This document shows, one piece after another, positions 15,424-23,896 of a stretch of DNA of 64,000 nt (the stretch's first letter is position 1; every line of letters begins with the position of its first letter). The DNA is from Hyphomicrobium sp. MC1 (GTDB lineage: Bacteria; Pseudomonadota; Alphaproteobacteria; Rhizobiales; Hyphomicrobiaceae). The notes under the pieces were generated by a model. That model made no database searches. It worked only from the letters and a program-made list of their open reading frames with translations, and was not told where the DNA came from. Location: assembly GCF_000253295.1 (NCBI RefSeq), contig NC_015717.1, positions 2,418,001 to 2,482,000 on the forward strand. The letters are read 5' to 3'. The position numbers and the translations under genes are program-made.

Positions 15424-17238
15424 CTACCGTCCAGCCTCAAGGGCGCGTATCTCGACGGGCGGCGCGAAATCTTCGGGAATGCCTGCGATACCGTGGCGCC
15501 GGAAAAAGCGGCCGACCGCCGGGCTCGCCGTGAAAAACGCAAACGGAATGGCGAGCAGATATCCTGCTGTCAGCGGCAGGCTCCAGAGCAGCAGTCGCGG
15601 AGAAATAACGGCCAGCGCCAGACAGAGCGAAATGCCGAACACGAGCTGCGGCCATAGCGCCTCTAAGGCTGTGCGCCATGAAAGCCCCGTGCCGTCGCGC
15701 TGTTGTCCGTTCCAAGCGATCGATTTCCCCAACACGAGCGCGATCATAAACATTGAGGTGCGAATTGTCGTGACGGAACCGAGAATGAGCGAAAACAAAA
15801 TTTCGCCGACTGCGCTCAGCGAAAAACGGGCGTTCCCGCCGAAGCGGCGAACCTCTCCCGGCGTCATGACCGCATCGGCAATTCCTGCAAGTTTCGGCGC
15901 GAGGTGCATGACAATCAGGATGACATAAAGCATTTCGACGACATGCCACGGGAAGTCGGCGACATTTTGTGCGTTTAAGACCATAAGGGGCAAAAGGGCG
16001 GCGAACAGTGTCCAGGCCGGAACGCCGAGAAACATCAAAATCGCCCAAAAAAGCTGAAACCGGCTCACCGGCTTCAGGCCGGGTAGGCCGATCAGCCGAA
16101 CGTATTGCAGATTGCCCTGGCACCAGCGGTTATCGCGCTGCATGAATTCGATGAGATCGGGCGGATTATCTTCATAGGAACCGGCCTCGACCGGCAGCAC
16201 ACGCACTTCGTAGCCCGCGCGACGCATCAGAACAGCTTCGACCTGATCGTGCGAGAGGATCTGTTTGCCGCCGAGCAGACCGTCCAGCGCGCAGTGCTCG
16301 ACATAAGGCTTGATGCGCACAAGCGCGTTGTGTCCCCAGAACGGTCCGCAGTCGCCGACCCACCAGGCTTGGCCCATCGTGTAGGTGCGCATGCCGAGCC
16401 GCATGCCGAACTGGAAGATGCGCGCAAACGCCGATGATGACGGCGTGCCGACGACGAGGCTTTGCAGGATGCCCAGAAGGGGGTGCGCCTGCATGATACG
16501 GACGAGATCGACGATGGTTTCGCCGGTCATCAGGCTGTCGGCGTCGAGCGCCAGCATTAGCTCATAGTCGGCCCCCCAGCGCGCAGCGAAGTCGCGGACG
16601 TTCCCGGCTTTGAAGCCTGTGTTTTCGGTGCGGCGGCGGTAAACGATCCTCTCGCGATCCGCGTCGGCAGCGCGCCATTCGGCGATCAGACGTTCCTCTT
16701 CAGCCGCGATGTCGGCGCGGTTGGTGTCGCTCAGAATGAAATACGAAAAGCGCGCGGCATCGGATGTGCGATCGAGGCTGGCCTTGACGATCTTCAGTCG
16801 GAGAAGCGCCCGAGCCGGGTCCTCGTTGCGGATCGTCATCAAAACGGCGGTGTTAACCGTGATCGGCTGCGGTTCGCCGGTGGATGTCCAAAATGCCGCT
16901 TCACCGTTAGATTTCGTCCGCTTTCGCGCTCTGCTCCCATGAAGCTGCCACAGCCCGATGACAGCGTTCCAGAAGCCGAGAATCGGCCATGGAACACCGA
17001 GTGCCACGCATATGACCATGATCGCCGACATCAGCGTCCAGCCACCGTGGGCAAGAGCGTGTGCCGTGACGAGCACGATGAGGAGCCAGGTTGCAGTGTT
17101 CAATATGAAAGCCGTGCAACGCCGCCGGGCCAGCGTCGCTCTTGCATCGAGACCCGCCGGGGTCGTAAGGCTCTCGCACTCGACTATTGTCACAGCATCA
17201 GCCTTCGACATCCCGTCGCGCTCGGCACCGATCGTCAT
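15424..17238 (-). CDS. opgH: Glucans biosynthesis glucosyltransferase H (OpgH/MdoH)
   Basis: An inner-membrane GT2 enzyme that polymerises and translocates the beta-glucan backbone of osmoregulated periplasmic glucans from UDP-glucose. It has about 604 residues, shorter than the 847 of E. coli but usual for alphaproteobacteria. Two N-terminal membrane spans precede the catalytic domain (LALDADSLM, then the QRDNRW motif), and several C-terminal spans follow. The start is uncertain between ATG 17238, used here, and 17211; 17259 would run into the divergent gene. No opgG is visible nearby. Confidence 0.88.
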   Translation of the reverse strand: MTIGAERDGMSKADAVTIVECESLTTPAGLDARATLARRRCTAFILNTATWLLIVLVTAHALAHGGWTLMSAIMVICVALGVPWPILGFWNAVIGLWQLHGSRARKRTKSNGEAAFWTSTGEPQPITVNTAVLMTIRNEDPARALLRLKIVKASLDRTSDAARFSYFILSDTNRADIAAEEERLIAEWRAADADRERIVYRRRTENTGFKAGNVRDFAARWGADYELMLALDADSLMTGETIVDLVRIMQAHPLLGILQSLVVGTPSSSAFARIFQFGMRLGMRTYTMGQAWWVGDCGPFWGHNALVRIKPYVEHCALDGLLGGKQILSHDQVEAVLMRRAGYEVRVLPVEAGSYEDNPPDLIEFMQRDNRWCQGNLQYVRLIGLPGLKPVSRFQLFWAILMFLGVPAWTLFAALLPLMVLNAQNVADFPWHVVEMLYVILIVMHLAPKLAGIADAVMTPGEVRRFGGNARFSLSAVGEILFSLILGSVTTIRTSMFMIALVLGKSIAWNGQQRDGTGLSWRTALEALWPQLVFGISLCLALAVISPRLLLWSLPLTAGYLLAIPFAFFTASPAVGRFFRRHGIAGIPEDFAPPVEIRALEAGR

Positions 17239-17258
17239 TACGGACCCAATCCTTCGCA

Positions 17259-18284
17259 ATGAATGACCCGCAGAGCACCTTCGAACCCAACGCCCAGCCG
17301 ACCCGCCGCAGCCAAGGCCAGATCGTGGTTGCGCGCGCGCTCTGGTACGTCAAGCCGGGCGTAGCCGAAATCCGGACCGAACGCCTTGCTCCGCCGCCTC
17401 CTGGCCATGTGCGGATTGCCGCCGAGTATTCCGCGATCAGCCGCGGCACCGAACGCCTCGTCGCCCTCGGTCAGGTGCCGGAAAGCGAATGGTCTCGCAT
17501 GCGCGCGCCGTTGCAGGCTGGAGCATTCTCATTTCCGATCAAATACGGCTATTCGGCGACGGGCGTCGTTACAGCGGGCGCCGAGGCGCTCATCGGCCGG
17601 CGCGCCTTTGCGTTGCATCCGCATCAGGATTATTTTCAAGCACCGGAGACGATGCTGTCGCTGCTCCCCGAGGCCGTGCCGTCGCGCCGGGGCGTGCTCG
17701 CCGCCAACATGGAAACGGCACTCAACGCCCACTGGGACGCGGGCACGACGCTTGGCGACCGCGTGCTCGTCGTCGGGGCCGGCATCGTCGGTCTGCTGAC
17801 GGCCTATCTCGCCCGGCGGATTGCGGGCACGGAGGTCGCGATCCTAGACGTCAATCCGGCACGGGCACGACTTGCCGAAGCGCTCGGCATTCGGTTCGTT
17901 TCACCATCGGACGTGCCAACGGATAATCGCATCGTCTTTCATGCGAGTGCGACCAGCGCCGGACTAGAAGCGGCGCTAAACGCCTGCGCATTCGAAGGTA
18001 CGGTCGTCGAGATGAGCTGGTATGGATCGGAACCCGTGACGGTCAGGCTTGGCGGCACGTTTCACAGCCGGCGATTGAAAATCGTATCGTCTCAGGTCGG
18101 TCACGTCGCACCGAGCCACCGCGGAACACTGAAGCACGCCGATCGCCTTGCGCGCGCCATTGACCTCTTGGATGACGCCCGTCTCGACGCGCTCGTTTCG
18201 GAAGAGGTGCATTTCGACGATTTGCCATCGGTGTTGCCGCGGATCTGGTCGTCATCCGACTTGCCGCCGGTCATTCGCTATTAA
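17259..18284 (+). CDS. MDR-superfamily dehydrogenase lacking the canonical catalytic zinc cysteine
   Basis: A medium-chain dehydrogenase/reductase of 341 residues. The Rossmann motif VVGAGIVGLL is intact. The position that is normally Cys (ICGTD) reads YSAISRGTE at residues 57-65, resembling BchC-like members that do not follow the alcohol dehydrogenase zinc pattern. ATG 17259 lies only 20 bases from the proposed opgH start on the other strand. It is the first gene of a four-gene operon with a PTPS-like protein, a glycosyltransferase and a methyltransferase. The substrate is unknown. Confidence 0.8.
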   Translation: MNDPQSTFEPNAQPTRRSQGQIVVARALWYVKPGVAEIRTERLAPPPPGHVRIAAEYSAISRGTERLVALGQVPESEWSRMRAPLQAGAFSFPIKYGYSATGVVTAGAEALIGRRAFALHPHQDYFQAPETMLSLLPEAVPSRRGVLAANMETALNAHWDAGTTLGDRVLVVGAGIVGLLTAYLARRIAGTEVAILDVNPARARLAEALGIRFVSPSDVPTDNRIVFHASATSAGLEAALNACAFEGTVVEMSWYGSEPVTVRLGGTFHSRRLKIVSSQVGHVAPSHRGTLKHADRLARAIDLLDDARLDALVSEEVHFDDLPSVLPRIWSSSDLPPVIRY

Positions 18285-18307
18285 TCTCATCAGGTGAAGA
18301 AGCTCAG

Positions 18308-18712
18308 ATGTTCTCCGTCGAAGTCCGCAACCGCATCATGATCGCCCACTCGCTACCGGATCCGTTTTTCGGACCGGCGCAAAACATGCACGGCGCAACC
18401 TTCGTGGTCGATGTCGCGTTCTTCCGCGAAGCGCTGACGGCGCAGAACGTCGTCGTCGATATCGGCGCGGCGCTTGACGTCCTGGGGCAAACGTTGAGGC
18501 CCCTCGCCTACCAGAACCTCGACACCCTGCCGCAGTTCAAAGGTGTGCTGACGACGACCGAATTCATTTGCAAATATATCTTCGACCAGATGGCGGCGGC
18601 GGCGCTGTCCGGCGCGCTTGGTGACGACGGAAAGACGCTCGCGCGGATCCGTGTCACGCTGTCTGAAACGGATCTGGCACGTGCGAGCTACGAGGGACCG
18701 ATCGGTGGCTGA
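18308..18712 (+). CDS. 6-pyruvoyltetrahydropterin synthase/QueD-like protein with degenerate active site
   Basis: A 134-residue protein of the PTPS/QueD (COG0720) fold. Conserved features are AHSL (His14), MHG (His28), the TTTEF glutamate region and LSET near the C-terminus. However, the catalytic Cys position is Ala24, the second His of the HGH zinc motif is Ala30, and the catalytic Asp-His pair appears as Ala-Tyr in LAYQNLDTL. It is therefore unlikely to be an ordinary QueD or PTPS. It lies 23 bases after the dehydrogenase, and its stop overlaps the next start by 8 bases. Confidence 0.78.
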   Translation: MFSVEVRNRIMIAHSLPDPFFGPAQNMHGATFVVDVAFFREALTAQNVVVDIGAALDVLGQTLRPLAYQNLDTLPQFKGVLTTTEFICKYIFDQMAAAALSGALGDDGKTLARIRVTLSETDLARASYEGPIGG

Positions 18713-19751
18713 AGCGGTATTCGCCATTCCAGGAGACTTGAAAACGGCGACGGGAGGCTACGCCTACGATCGCCGTGTGATGGAATTGCTTCCAGCGTTC
18801 GGCGTTCCGGTTTCGGTGTTGGCGCTGCCCGCGTCGTTTCCCAATCCTACCGAAAGCGATCTGGAGGACGCGCGGCAGGCGCTTGCAGGATTGCCCGCAA
18901 ATTCCGTGCTCGTCGTCGATGGCTTGGCGTTCGGCGCCTTCACCAACGACGTGCTCGATGCCATCAAGGGCCGCGTCGTCGGCCTCGTGCATCATCCGCT
19001 GTTTCTTGAAACGGGCCTGCCGCATGCGCGCAAAGTCGAATTGAAAGACAGCGAAGAACAAGCGCTAAGGCGTGCCAGCCACATCATCGTGACGAGCCGC
19101 GCGACGAAGCGGATCGTAACCGATCACATGGGGATCTCGTCGGAGAAAATCACCGTCGCGCAGCCTGGGACCGATCCGGCGCAGCGGGCAACCGGAACCG
19201 GCGCACCGCTGCAGATCCTCGCAGTTGGCGCTGTGATGCCGCGCAAAGGCTATGATCTTCTCGTCGAAGCCTTGGCGCCGCTGATCGACATCGATTGGCG
19301 GCTGACGATTGCGGGCGCGCTCGACCGTCATCGGCAAGCTGTCGAATCGGTGCAAGAGGCCATTCGCAGGCACGGGCTCGAAGATCGCGTTACGCTTGCG
19401 GGCAAAGTGGTGCCGGCTACGCTCGACCGCTTTTACGAGAGCGCAGATCTGTTCGTCTCGGCGTCTCTTTTCGAAGGATATGGCATGGTGCTGGCGGAAG
19501 CCATGGCGCGTGGACTGCCCATCGTGCTCGCAGCAGGCGGGGCTGCAGCCGACACAGCAGGCGAAGCCGCCGCACTGCATGTCGAAGCTGGCAACGTGCC
19601 GGAACTGACAGCGGCGCTGCAACGTGCGTTGACCGACAAAAAACTCCGCGATCGGCTCGCTGATGCGGCCTGGGAAGCGGGCCGAACGCTTCCGACCTGG
19701 CACGAAACGGCTCGCCGGATCGCTGCCGTTATTCTGGGACTTCGACCGTGA
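18705..19751 (+). CDS. Glycosyltransferase family 4 (GT-B)
   Basis: A retaining GT-B enzyme of 348 residues. The C-terminal donor-binding domain shows LAVGAVMPRKGYDLLVEAL and the E-x7-E motif EGYGMVLAE. The N-terminal half has an IPGDLKTATGGYAYDRR loop as in sugar transferases. GTG 18705 with GAGGGA upstream is preferred over the upstream in-frame start at 18618, which would overlap most of the PTPS-like gene end. Overlaps of 8 bases upstream and 4 bases downstream indicate strict co-expression. The acceptor is unknown; a pterin-like molecule is suggested only by context. Confidence 0.87.
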   Translation: MAEAVFAIPGDLKTATGGYAYDRRVMELLPAFGVPVSVLALPASFPNPTESDLEDARQALAGLPANSVLVVDGLAFGAFTNDVLDAIKGRVVGLVHHPLFLETGLPHARKVELKDSEEQALRRASHIIVTSRATKRIVTDHMGISSEKITVAQPGTDPAQRATGTGAPLQILAVGAVMPRKGYDLLVEALAPLIDIDWRLTIAGALDRHRQAVESVQEAIRRHGLEDRVTLAGKVVPATLDRFYESADLFVSASLFEGYGMVLAEAMARGLPIVLAAGGAAADTAGEAAALHVEAGNVPELTAALQRALTDKKLRDRLADAAWEAGRTLPTWHETARRIAAVILGLRP

Positions 19752-20581
19752 GTGACTTTTCCGCCGAATGGCTCGACCTGCGCGAGGCGGCCGATATGCG
19801 AGCGCGTAATCCGCAAGTCGCAAACGCCGTGTCCGCTCGCTTGGCGTTGCGCGACGAACTGAACGTCCTCGATCTTGGTTCCGGCACAGGCGCCAATCTT
19901 CGCGCGACGGCGCACCTTTTGCCATCGCGGCAAACGTGGACGCTTGTCGATCGCGACGCGGCATTGCTCGATGCTGCGCGCACGAAACTCACGCGTTGGG
20001 CCGACACGCACACGACCGAGGGCGACGCGCTGGAGCTAGAGAAAAGCGGACGCAAAATTCGCGTCATGTTCAAATCGGCGGATCTGGCACACGACACGCA
20101 AGCGTTGATCGCCGAGGGTGTTCAGCTCGTCACGGCGTCGGCGTTTTTTGACCTGACATCCGAGAGCTATATCCGCGAACTTGCGAAAGCCGTCGTCAGC
20201 GCTAAGGCGGCGTTCTACGCGACGCTCGTCTATAACGGCTTGCAGAAGTGGACGCCACATCGTCCGGCCGACAATCAAATGACAGCGGCGTTTCAGCGTC
20301 ACCAGATGCACGACAAGGGTTTTGGCCCCGCGGCCGGGCCTCTGGCCGGTTCGCATCTCGTCGATCAGTTTCGCATCAACGGCTATCTGGCGCTGTCCGG
20401 TGAAAGCCCGTGGCGGCTCGATCGCGCCGATCGCATGCTGATCGAAGAGTTGGTGCGGGGCCACGCAGTCGCCGTCACAGAAGACGGCGGCGTCGATGAG
20501 AAGACCATCGTGACGTGGGTGAACGTGCCGCGCAGCGCAGCGTTCGTGGGGCACACCGACGTGTTCGCGGCGCCTCAGTAA
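19748..20581 (+). CDS. Class I SAM-dependent methyltransferase
   Basis: A 277-residue methyltransferase. Motif I is LDLGSGTGANLRA, followed by TLVDRDAALLDAA as motif II and a VTASAFFDLTSE acidic segment. GTG 19748 overlaps the glycosyltransferase stop (GTGA), so this is the fourth coupled gene of the operon. The substrate is not evident. It ends 12 bases before the convergent cytochrome b561 gene. Confidence 0.85.
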   Translation: MSDFSAEWLDLREAADMRARNPQVANAVSARLALRDELNVLDLGSGTGANLRATAHLLPSRQTWTLVDRDAALLDAARTKLTRWADTHTTEGDALELEKSGRKIRVMFKSADLAHDTQALIAEGVQLVTASAFFDLTSESYIRELAKAVVSAKAAFYATLVYNGLQKWTPHRPADNQMTAAFQRHQMHDKGFGPAAGPLAGSHLVDQFRINGYLALSGESPWRLDRADRMLIEELVRGHAVAVTEDGGVDEKTIVTWVNVPRSAAFVGHTDVFAAPQ

Positions 20582-20593
20582 GCGCGTCCTTTA

Positions 20594-21193
20594 TCAGGCG
20601 ACCCGCTTGGGGATCATCCGCTCGACCACCCGATCCCTGCGGACGAAATAGTGATAGACGGCGGCGATGATGTGCAGCGTAACGAAGCCGATGATCAGAA
20701 ATGCCCCCAGTTCGTGCCACTCGAAGATTTCCTTCGAGAGGTCGTCATTCTTCACTGTCAGCATCGGCAAACGGAAATTGAAGATATCGAGAAAGTCGCC
20801 GTATGAGATGGCCAGATAGCCGAGAACGGGAACCGCGATCAGCAGCGCGTACAGCGCCCAGTGCACGAGATGGCTGATGCCGGTCAATGCGGGTGGCACG
20901 GTCGGGTCGGAGCGCGGTGCGCCCTGTGTCAGCCGGTAGAGCAGCCGCAGCACGACGAGCGTCAGCACAATCAATCCGAGCAACTTATGTGAGCTATAGA
21001 GATAGCCCGTCAGCGCATCCCAGACGCCTTTGACCGGTTCGCCCTTTTCATTGACCGACGGCATCTCATTGCCGCGGTACGACATGTAAAAGCCGAGGGG
21101 CAACTGAATGAAAATCAAAAGCGCGATCAGCCAATGAAAGGCGCGCGCCGTCGGCGTGTAGGTCGGGAGAGCATATTTCGGATCTTGGGCCAT
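20594..21193 (-). CDS. Cytochrome b561-type diheme membrane protein
   Basis: A 199-residue protein with four hydrophobic helices and the histidines expected to bind two hemes (AFHWLIA, SSHKLLG, LVHWALY, FVTLHIIAAVYHYF). CybB-like members pass electrons from quinol or react with superoxide. It starts five bases after the stop of the RibD-type reductase gene in the same direction, so the two are probably one transcript. Confidence 0.88.
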   Translation of the reverse strand: MAQDPKYALPTYTPTARAFHWLIALLIFIQLPLGFYMSYRGNEMPSVNEKGEPVKGVWDALTGYLYSSHKLLGLIVLTLVVLRLLYRLTQGAPRSDPTVPPALTGISHLVHWALYALLIAVPVLGYLAISYGDFLDIFNFRLPMLTVKNDDLSKEIFEWHELGAFLIIGFVTLHIIAAVYHYFVRRDRVVERMIPKRVA

Positions 21194-21198
21194 GGCCG

Positions 21199-21900
21199 CT
21201 AGCCTCGCCGTTGATGCCTCAAATCACAATCAAACAGCACGTCGCCGCCGTCAAGAACATGCACTGTCGTTTCGGGCCGCAACGCATCGCCGAGCCGGTC
21301 GACAGGCAACAGCGAAAGTCCTTGAATACCTGAACCCAATATCATTGGCGCGACAAGGATATGAAGACGATCAACCATATTTGCGTCGATGAAATTTGAA
21401 ACCGTCGCGGCGCCGCCTTCCACCAAAATTTTCCTGAAGCCGCGCGCAAAAAGTGCCGTGACGATTGCGGACGGCGCCAGGAGTCCCTCCGTTGAGGCGA
21501 CGACCAGCAGTTCGGCGCCTTCCGGAACGACGCGTTCATGATCGCCGATAACGAGGCATGGCTCGACGCCGACGGCAAGACAACGTGCTGATGCCGGGAG
21601 GCGTCCGCGCGGATCAATGATGACGCGGACGGGTTGCGGGCCATCGACGCGACGGACGGTGAGTTGCGGATCGTCGGCGATCACCGTTCCTACGCCGACG
21701 ACGACGGCATCGACGTGGGCGCGAAGGCGATGCAGGTGATCGAGCGCCGCAGGGCCGTTGATCCAGCGTGACTCGCCATGTGTCGTCGCAATGCGCCCGT
21801 CGAGGGATTGGCCGAGCTGGGCAACGATGAACGGACGTTCAGGCGATGCGCTTAAAATGGCGTCAAACATCCCCGTTGCGTGGTTTTTAGCGGATGTCAT
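21199..21900 (-). CDS. Stand-alone RibD C-terminal-type (dihydrofolate-reductase-fold) reductase
   Basis: 233 residues matching only the reductase half of RibD. It begins PFIVAQLGQSLDGRIAT, and has the NADPH-binding VVVGVGTVIADDPQLTVR and the ILVEGGAAT motif. The N-terminal CMP/dCMP-deaminase-like domain of RibD is absent. Such orphan domains can reduce riboflavin intermediates or pterins. Its position opposite the PTPS-like operon makes a pteridine substrate attractive but unproven. It shares a transcript with cytochrome b561. Confidence 0.83.
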   Translation of the reverse strand: MTSAKNHATGMFDAILSASPERPFIVAQLGQSLDGRIATTHGESRWINGPAALDHLHRLRAHVDAVVVGVGTVIADDPQLTVRRVDGPQPVRVIIDPRGRLPASARCLAVGVEPCLVIGDHERVVPEGAELLVVASTEGLLAPSAIVTALFARGFRKILVEGGAATVSNFIDANMVDRLHILVAPMILGSGIQGLSLLPVDRLGDALRPETTVHVLDGGDVLFDCDLRHQRRG

Positions 21901-22066
21901 ACGGTCTTAGCGTGCTATAAGGCGCAAAACCGAGCGCAAAGAGCATTGGAGCCGAAGAGCTGACCGCCAATTTGAGCTGTCTACGGTTGATTTGCATGCC
22001 GCGCAATTCACCTGTCTTACCGGCGTTCTCCATGCCCTCTCCATTATCCTCTCATAGCATCCCGAC

Positions 22067-23842
22067 ATGACGACGAAACCGCTTGGCCTGATCGCAATCT
22101 ACACGCGCTCGCTCGCCCTGCTCGCATCCGAGAAATATCTGGCGATGGGTCTTGCGGCTGCCGGCGTCGTCATCGCCGTCACGCAACTTGCCGAGCCCAT
22201 TCTGTTCGGGCGCGTCGTGGACGCCTTGAGTAAAGGCGAAAGCGCTTTCGTCTATATCGGACTTTGGGCGCTCCTGGGACTGTTCGGCATTATCGCGGGC
22301 GTCATCGTCGGCATCAATGCCGACCGTCTGGCGCACCGGCAGAAGCTCGCGCATCTGGCGAGCGTTTTCGAAAAGACGATCTCGTTGCCGCAAAGCGCAC
22401 ACGCGGCCCGCGGTTCGGGCGCGACGATACGAACGATTTTGTCGGGAATGAGCGCGTTGTTCTGGTTGTGGCTCGGCGTCATGCGCGAGCAATTGGCGAC
22501 CGTGTTCGGCATTATCCTGCTGGTGCCGACGGCGTTCGCCATGGACGTCCGGATGGCGACGATCCTGGTGGCACTGGCCGGCGCCTATACGCTGATGCAC
22601 GTCTTCGTCGTCAAGCGGACCGCAGTCGGGCAGGCCGCGGTCGAAGATCATGAGACGGCGCTGTCGAGCCGCGTGGTCGATGTCGTCGGCAACGTCACTG
22701 TGGTGCAGAGCTACGGACGGCTCAAAGCCGAAGCCGATGCGCTGCGCGGACTCGCGAACGATCTTTTGTCGGCTCAGTACCCAGTGCTGACGTGGTGGGG
22801 CGTGTTGACCGTGATGCAGCGTTCGGCGGCAACGCTGACGATGGTCGTTATTTTTACGGCGGGCGCCGTTCTCGTCGGGCGCGGTGAGCTGACCGTCGGG
22901 CAGATCGTCAGCTTCGTGGCTTTTGCGACGTTGCTGATCTCGAAGCTCGATCAGCTTTCGGGCTTTGCCGTGCGCATAGATCAGCAAGCGCCGACGATCA
23001 CGGCTCTGTTCGATTTGATGGATGAAGTCGGCGCGGTCGGCGACGCGCCCGGCGCAAAGCCGCTTGCGGCCGTCGAAGGCGCCGTCGCGTTCGATCACGT
23101 CAACTTCCGCTACGACGGCAGCCCGCAGGGCATCACTGACTTGTCGTTCGCGGCGAAGGCCGGCGAAACGGTTGCGTTTGTCGGACCGACGGGATCGGGC
23201 AAGTCGACGACGATTGGCTTGCTCCAACGTTTCCTGAAACCCAGCTCGGGACGGGTATTGATTGATGGGCAGGACATTGCGGGCGTGACGCTCGCATCGC
23301 TGCGCAGCAACATCGCGGTCGTGTTTCAGGACGCGGGGCTTTTCAACCGTTCGATCGGCGAGAACATCCGCATCGGCAGGCCGGGTGCGACAGACGCCGA
23401 GGTCGAGCACGCGAGCCGTCTGGCCGAAGCGCACGACTTCATCATGCGCAAACCGGGCGGATACGATTTCGTCATCGGGGAGCGCGGGCTGGCGCTGTCG
23501 GGGGGCGAGCGGCAACGCATCGCCATTGCGCGGGCCATTCTGAAGGACGCGCCGATCCTTATTCTCGATGAAGCGACGAGCGCACTCGATTCCGAGACAG
23601 AGGCGAAGATCAAGCGGGCGCTCGATACGTTGCGCGCCGGGCGTACAACATTCGTCATTGCGCATCGCTTGTCGACCGTTGCTGACGCCGATCAGATCTT
23701 TGTCTTGGACCAGGGGAAAGTCGTCGAGCACGGCCAGTTCACCGAGCTTGCGGAACGCGGCGGGCTTTTCTCGCGGCTCGTTGCCGAAGGCGGCTTCACG
23801 GTGCCGAAGACGACGGAGAAGCCGCGAGAACCGGTGGCGTGA
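22067..23842 (+). CDS. ndvA: NdvA/ChvA-like beta-glucan ABC exporter (fused permease and ATPase)
   Basis: A half-size ABC exporter of 591 residues. An N-terminal six-helix membrane domain (about 20-300) is followed by an ATPase domain with Walker A VGPTGSGKST, signature LSGGERQRIA, Walker B ILILDEATSAL and the switch His in VIAHRLST. Overall composition and length resemble NdvA/ChvA, which export cyclic beta-1,2-glucan. No ndvB is in the window, while opgH lies 5 kb away, so it may export the OpgH product or another glucan. The gene symbol rests on resemblance only. Confidence 0.8.
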   Translation: MTTKPLGLIAIYTRSLALLASEKYLAMGLAAAGVVIAVTQLAEPILFGRVVDALSKGESAFVYIGLWALLGLFGIIAGVIVGINADRLAHRQKLAHLASVFEKTISLPQSAHAARGSGATIRTILSGMSALFWLWLGVMREQLATVFGIILLVPTAFAMDVRMATILVALAGAYTLMHVFVVKRTAVGQAAVEDHETALSSRVVDVVGNVTVVQSYGRLKAEADALRGLANDLLSAQYPVLTWWGVLTVMQRSAATLTMVVIFTAGAVLVGRGELTVGQIVSFVAFATLLISKLDQLSGFAVRIDQQAPTITALFDLMDEVGAVGDAPGAKPLAAVEGAVAFDHVNFRYDGSPQGITDLSFAAKAGETVAFVGPTGSGKSTTIGLLQRFLKPSSGRVLIDGQDIAGVTLASLRSNIAVVFQDAGLFNRSIGENIRIGRPGATDAEVEHASRLAEAHDFIMRKPGGYDFVIGERGLALSGGERQRIAIARAILKDAPILILDEATSALDSETEAKIKRALDTLRAGRTTFVIAHRLSTVADADQIFVLDQGKVVEHGQFTELAERGGLFSRLVAEGGFTVPKTTEKPREPVA

Positions 23843-23862
23843 TGTGCGCTGTAGAGGATGGG

Positions 23863-23890
23863 GCCCTCTCGCCCAAGACCGGGAGAGGGC
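23863..23890. terminator. Palindrome between convergent ndvA and ribA
   Basis: An 8-bp perfect inverted repeat (GCCCTCTC at 23863-23870, GAGAGGGC at 23883-23890, 12-nt loop) sits in the 54-base gap between two converging genes. There is no U-run on either side. It resembles short intergenic palindromes at convergent gene ends and could act as a bidirectional 3' end structure. Confidence 0.45.
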
Positions 23891-23896
23891 AAGACA

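Noticed and set aside
18308..18712. Plain QueD (queuosine synthesis) assignment
   Set aside because: The catalytic Cys, one zinc His and the Asp-His pair are missing, and no queC, queE or queF lies nearby.
22052..23731. 559-codon minus-strand frame opposite the ABC exporter
   Set aside because: The plus-strand frame has all ABC transporter motifs. The antisense translation is low-complexity Arg/Asp/Gln-rich.
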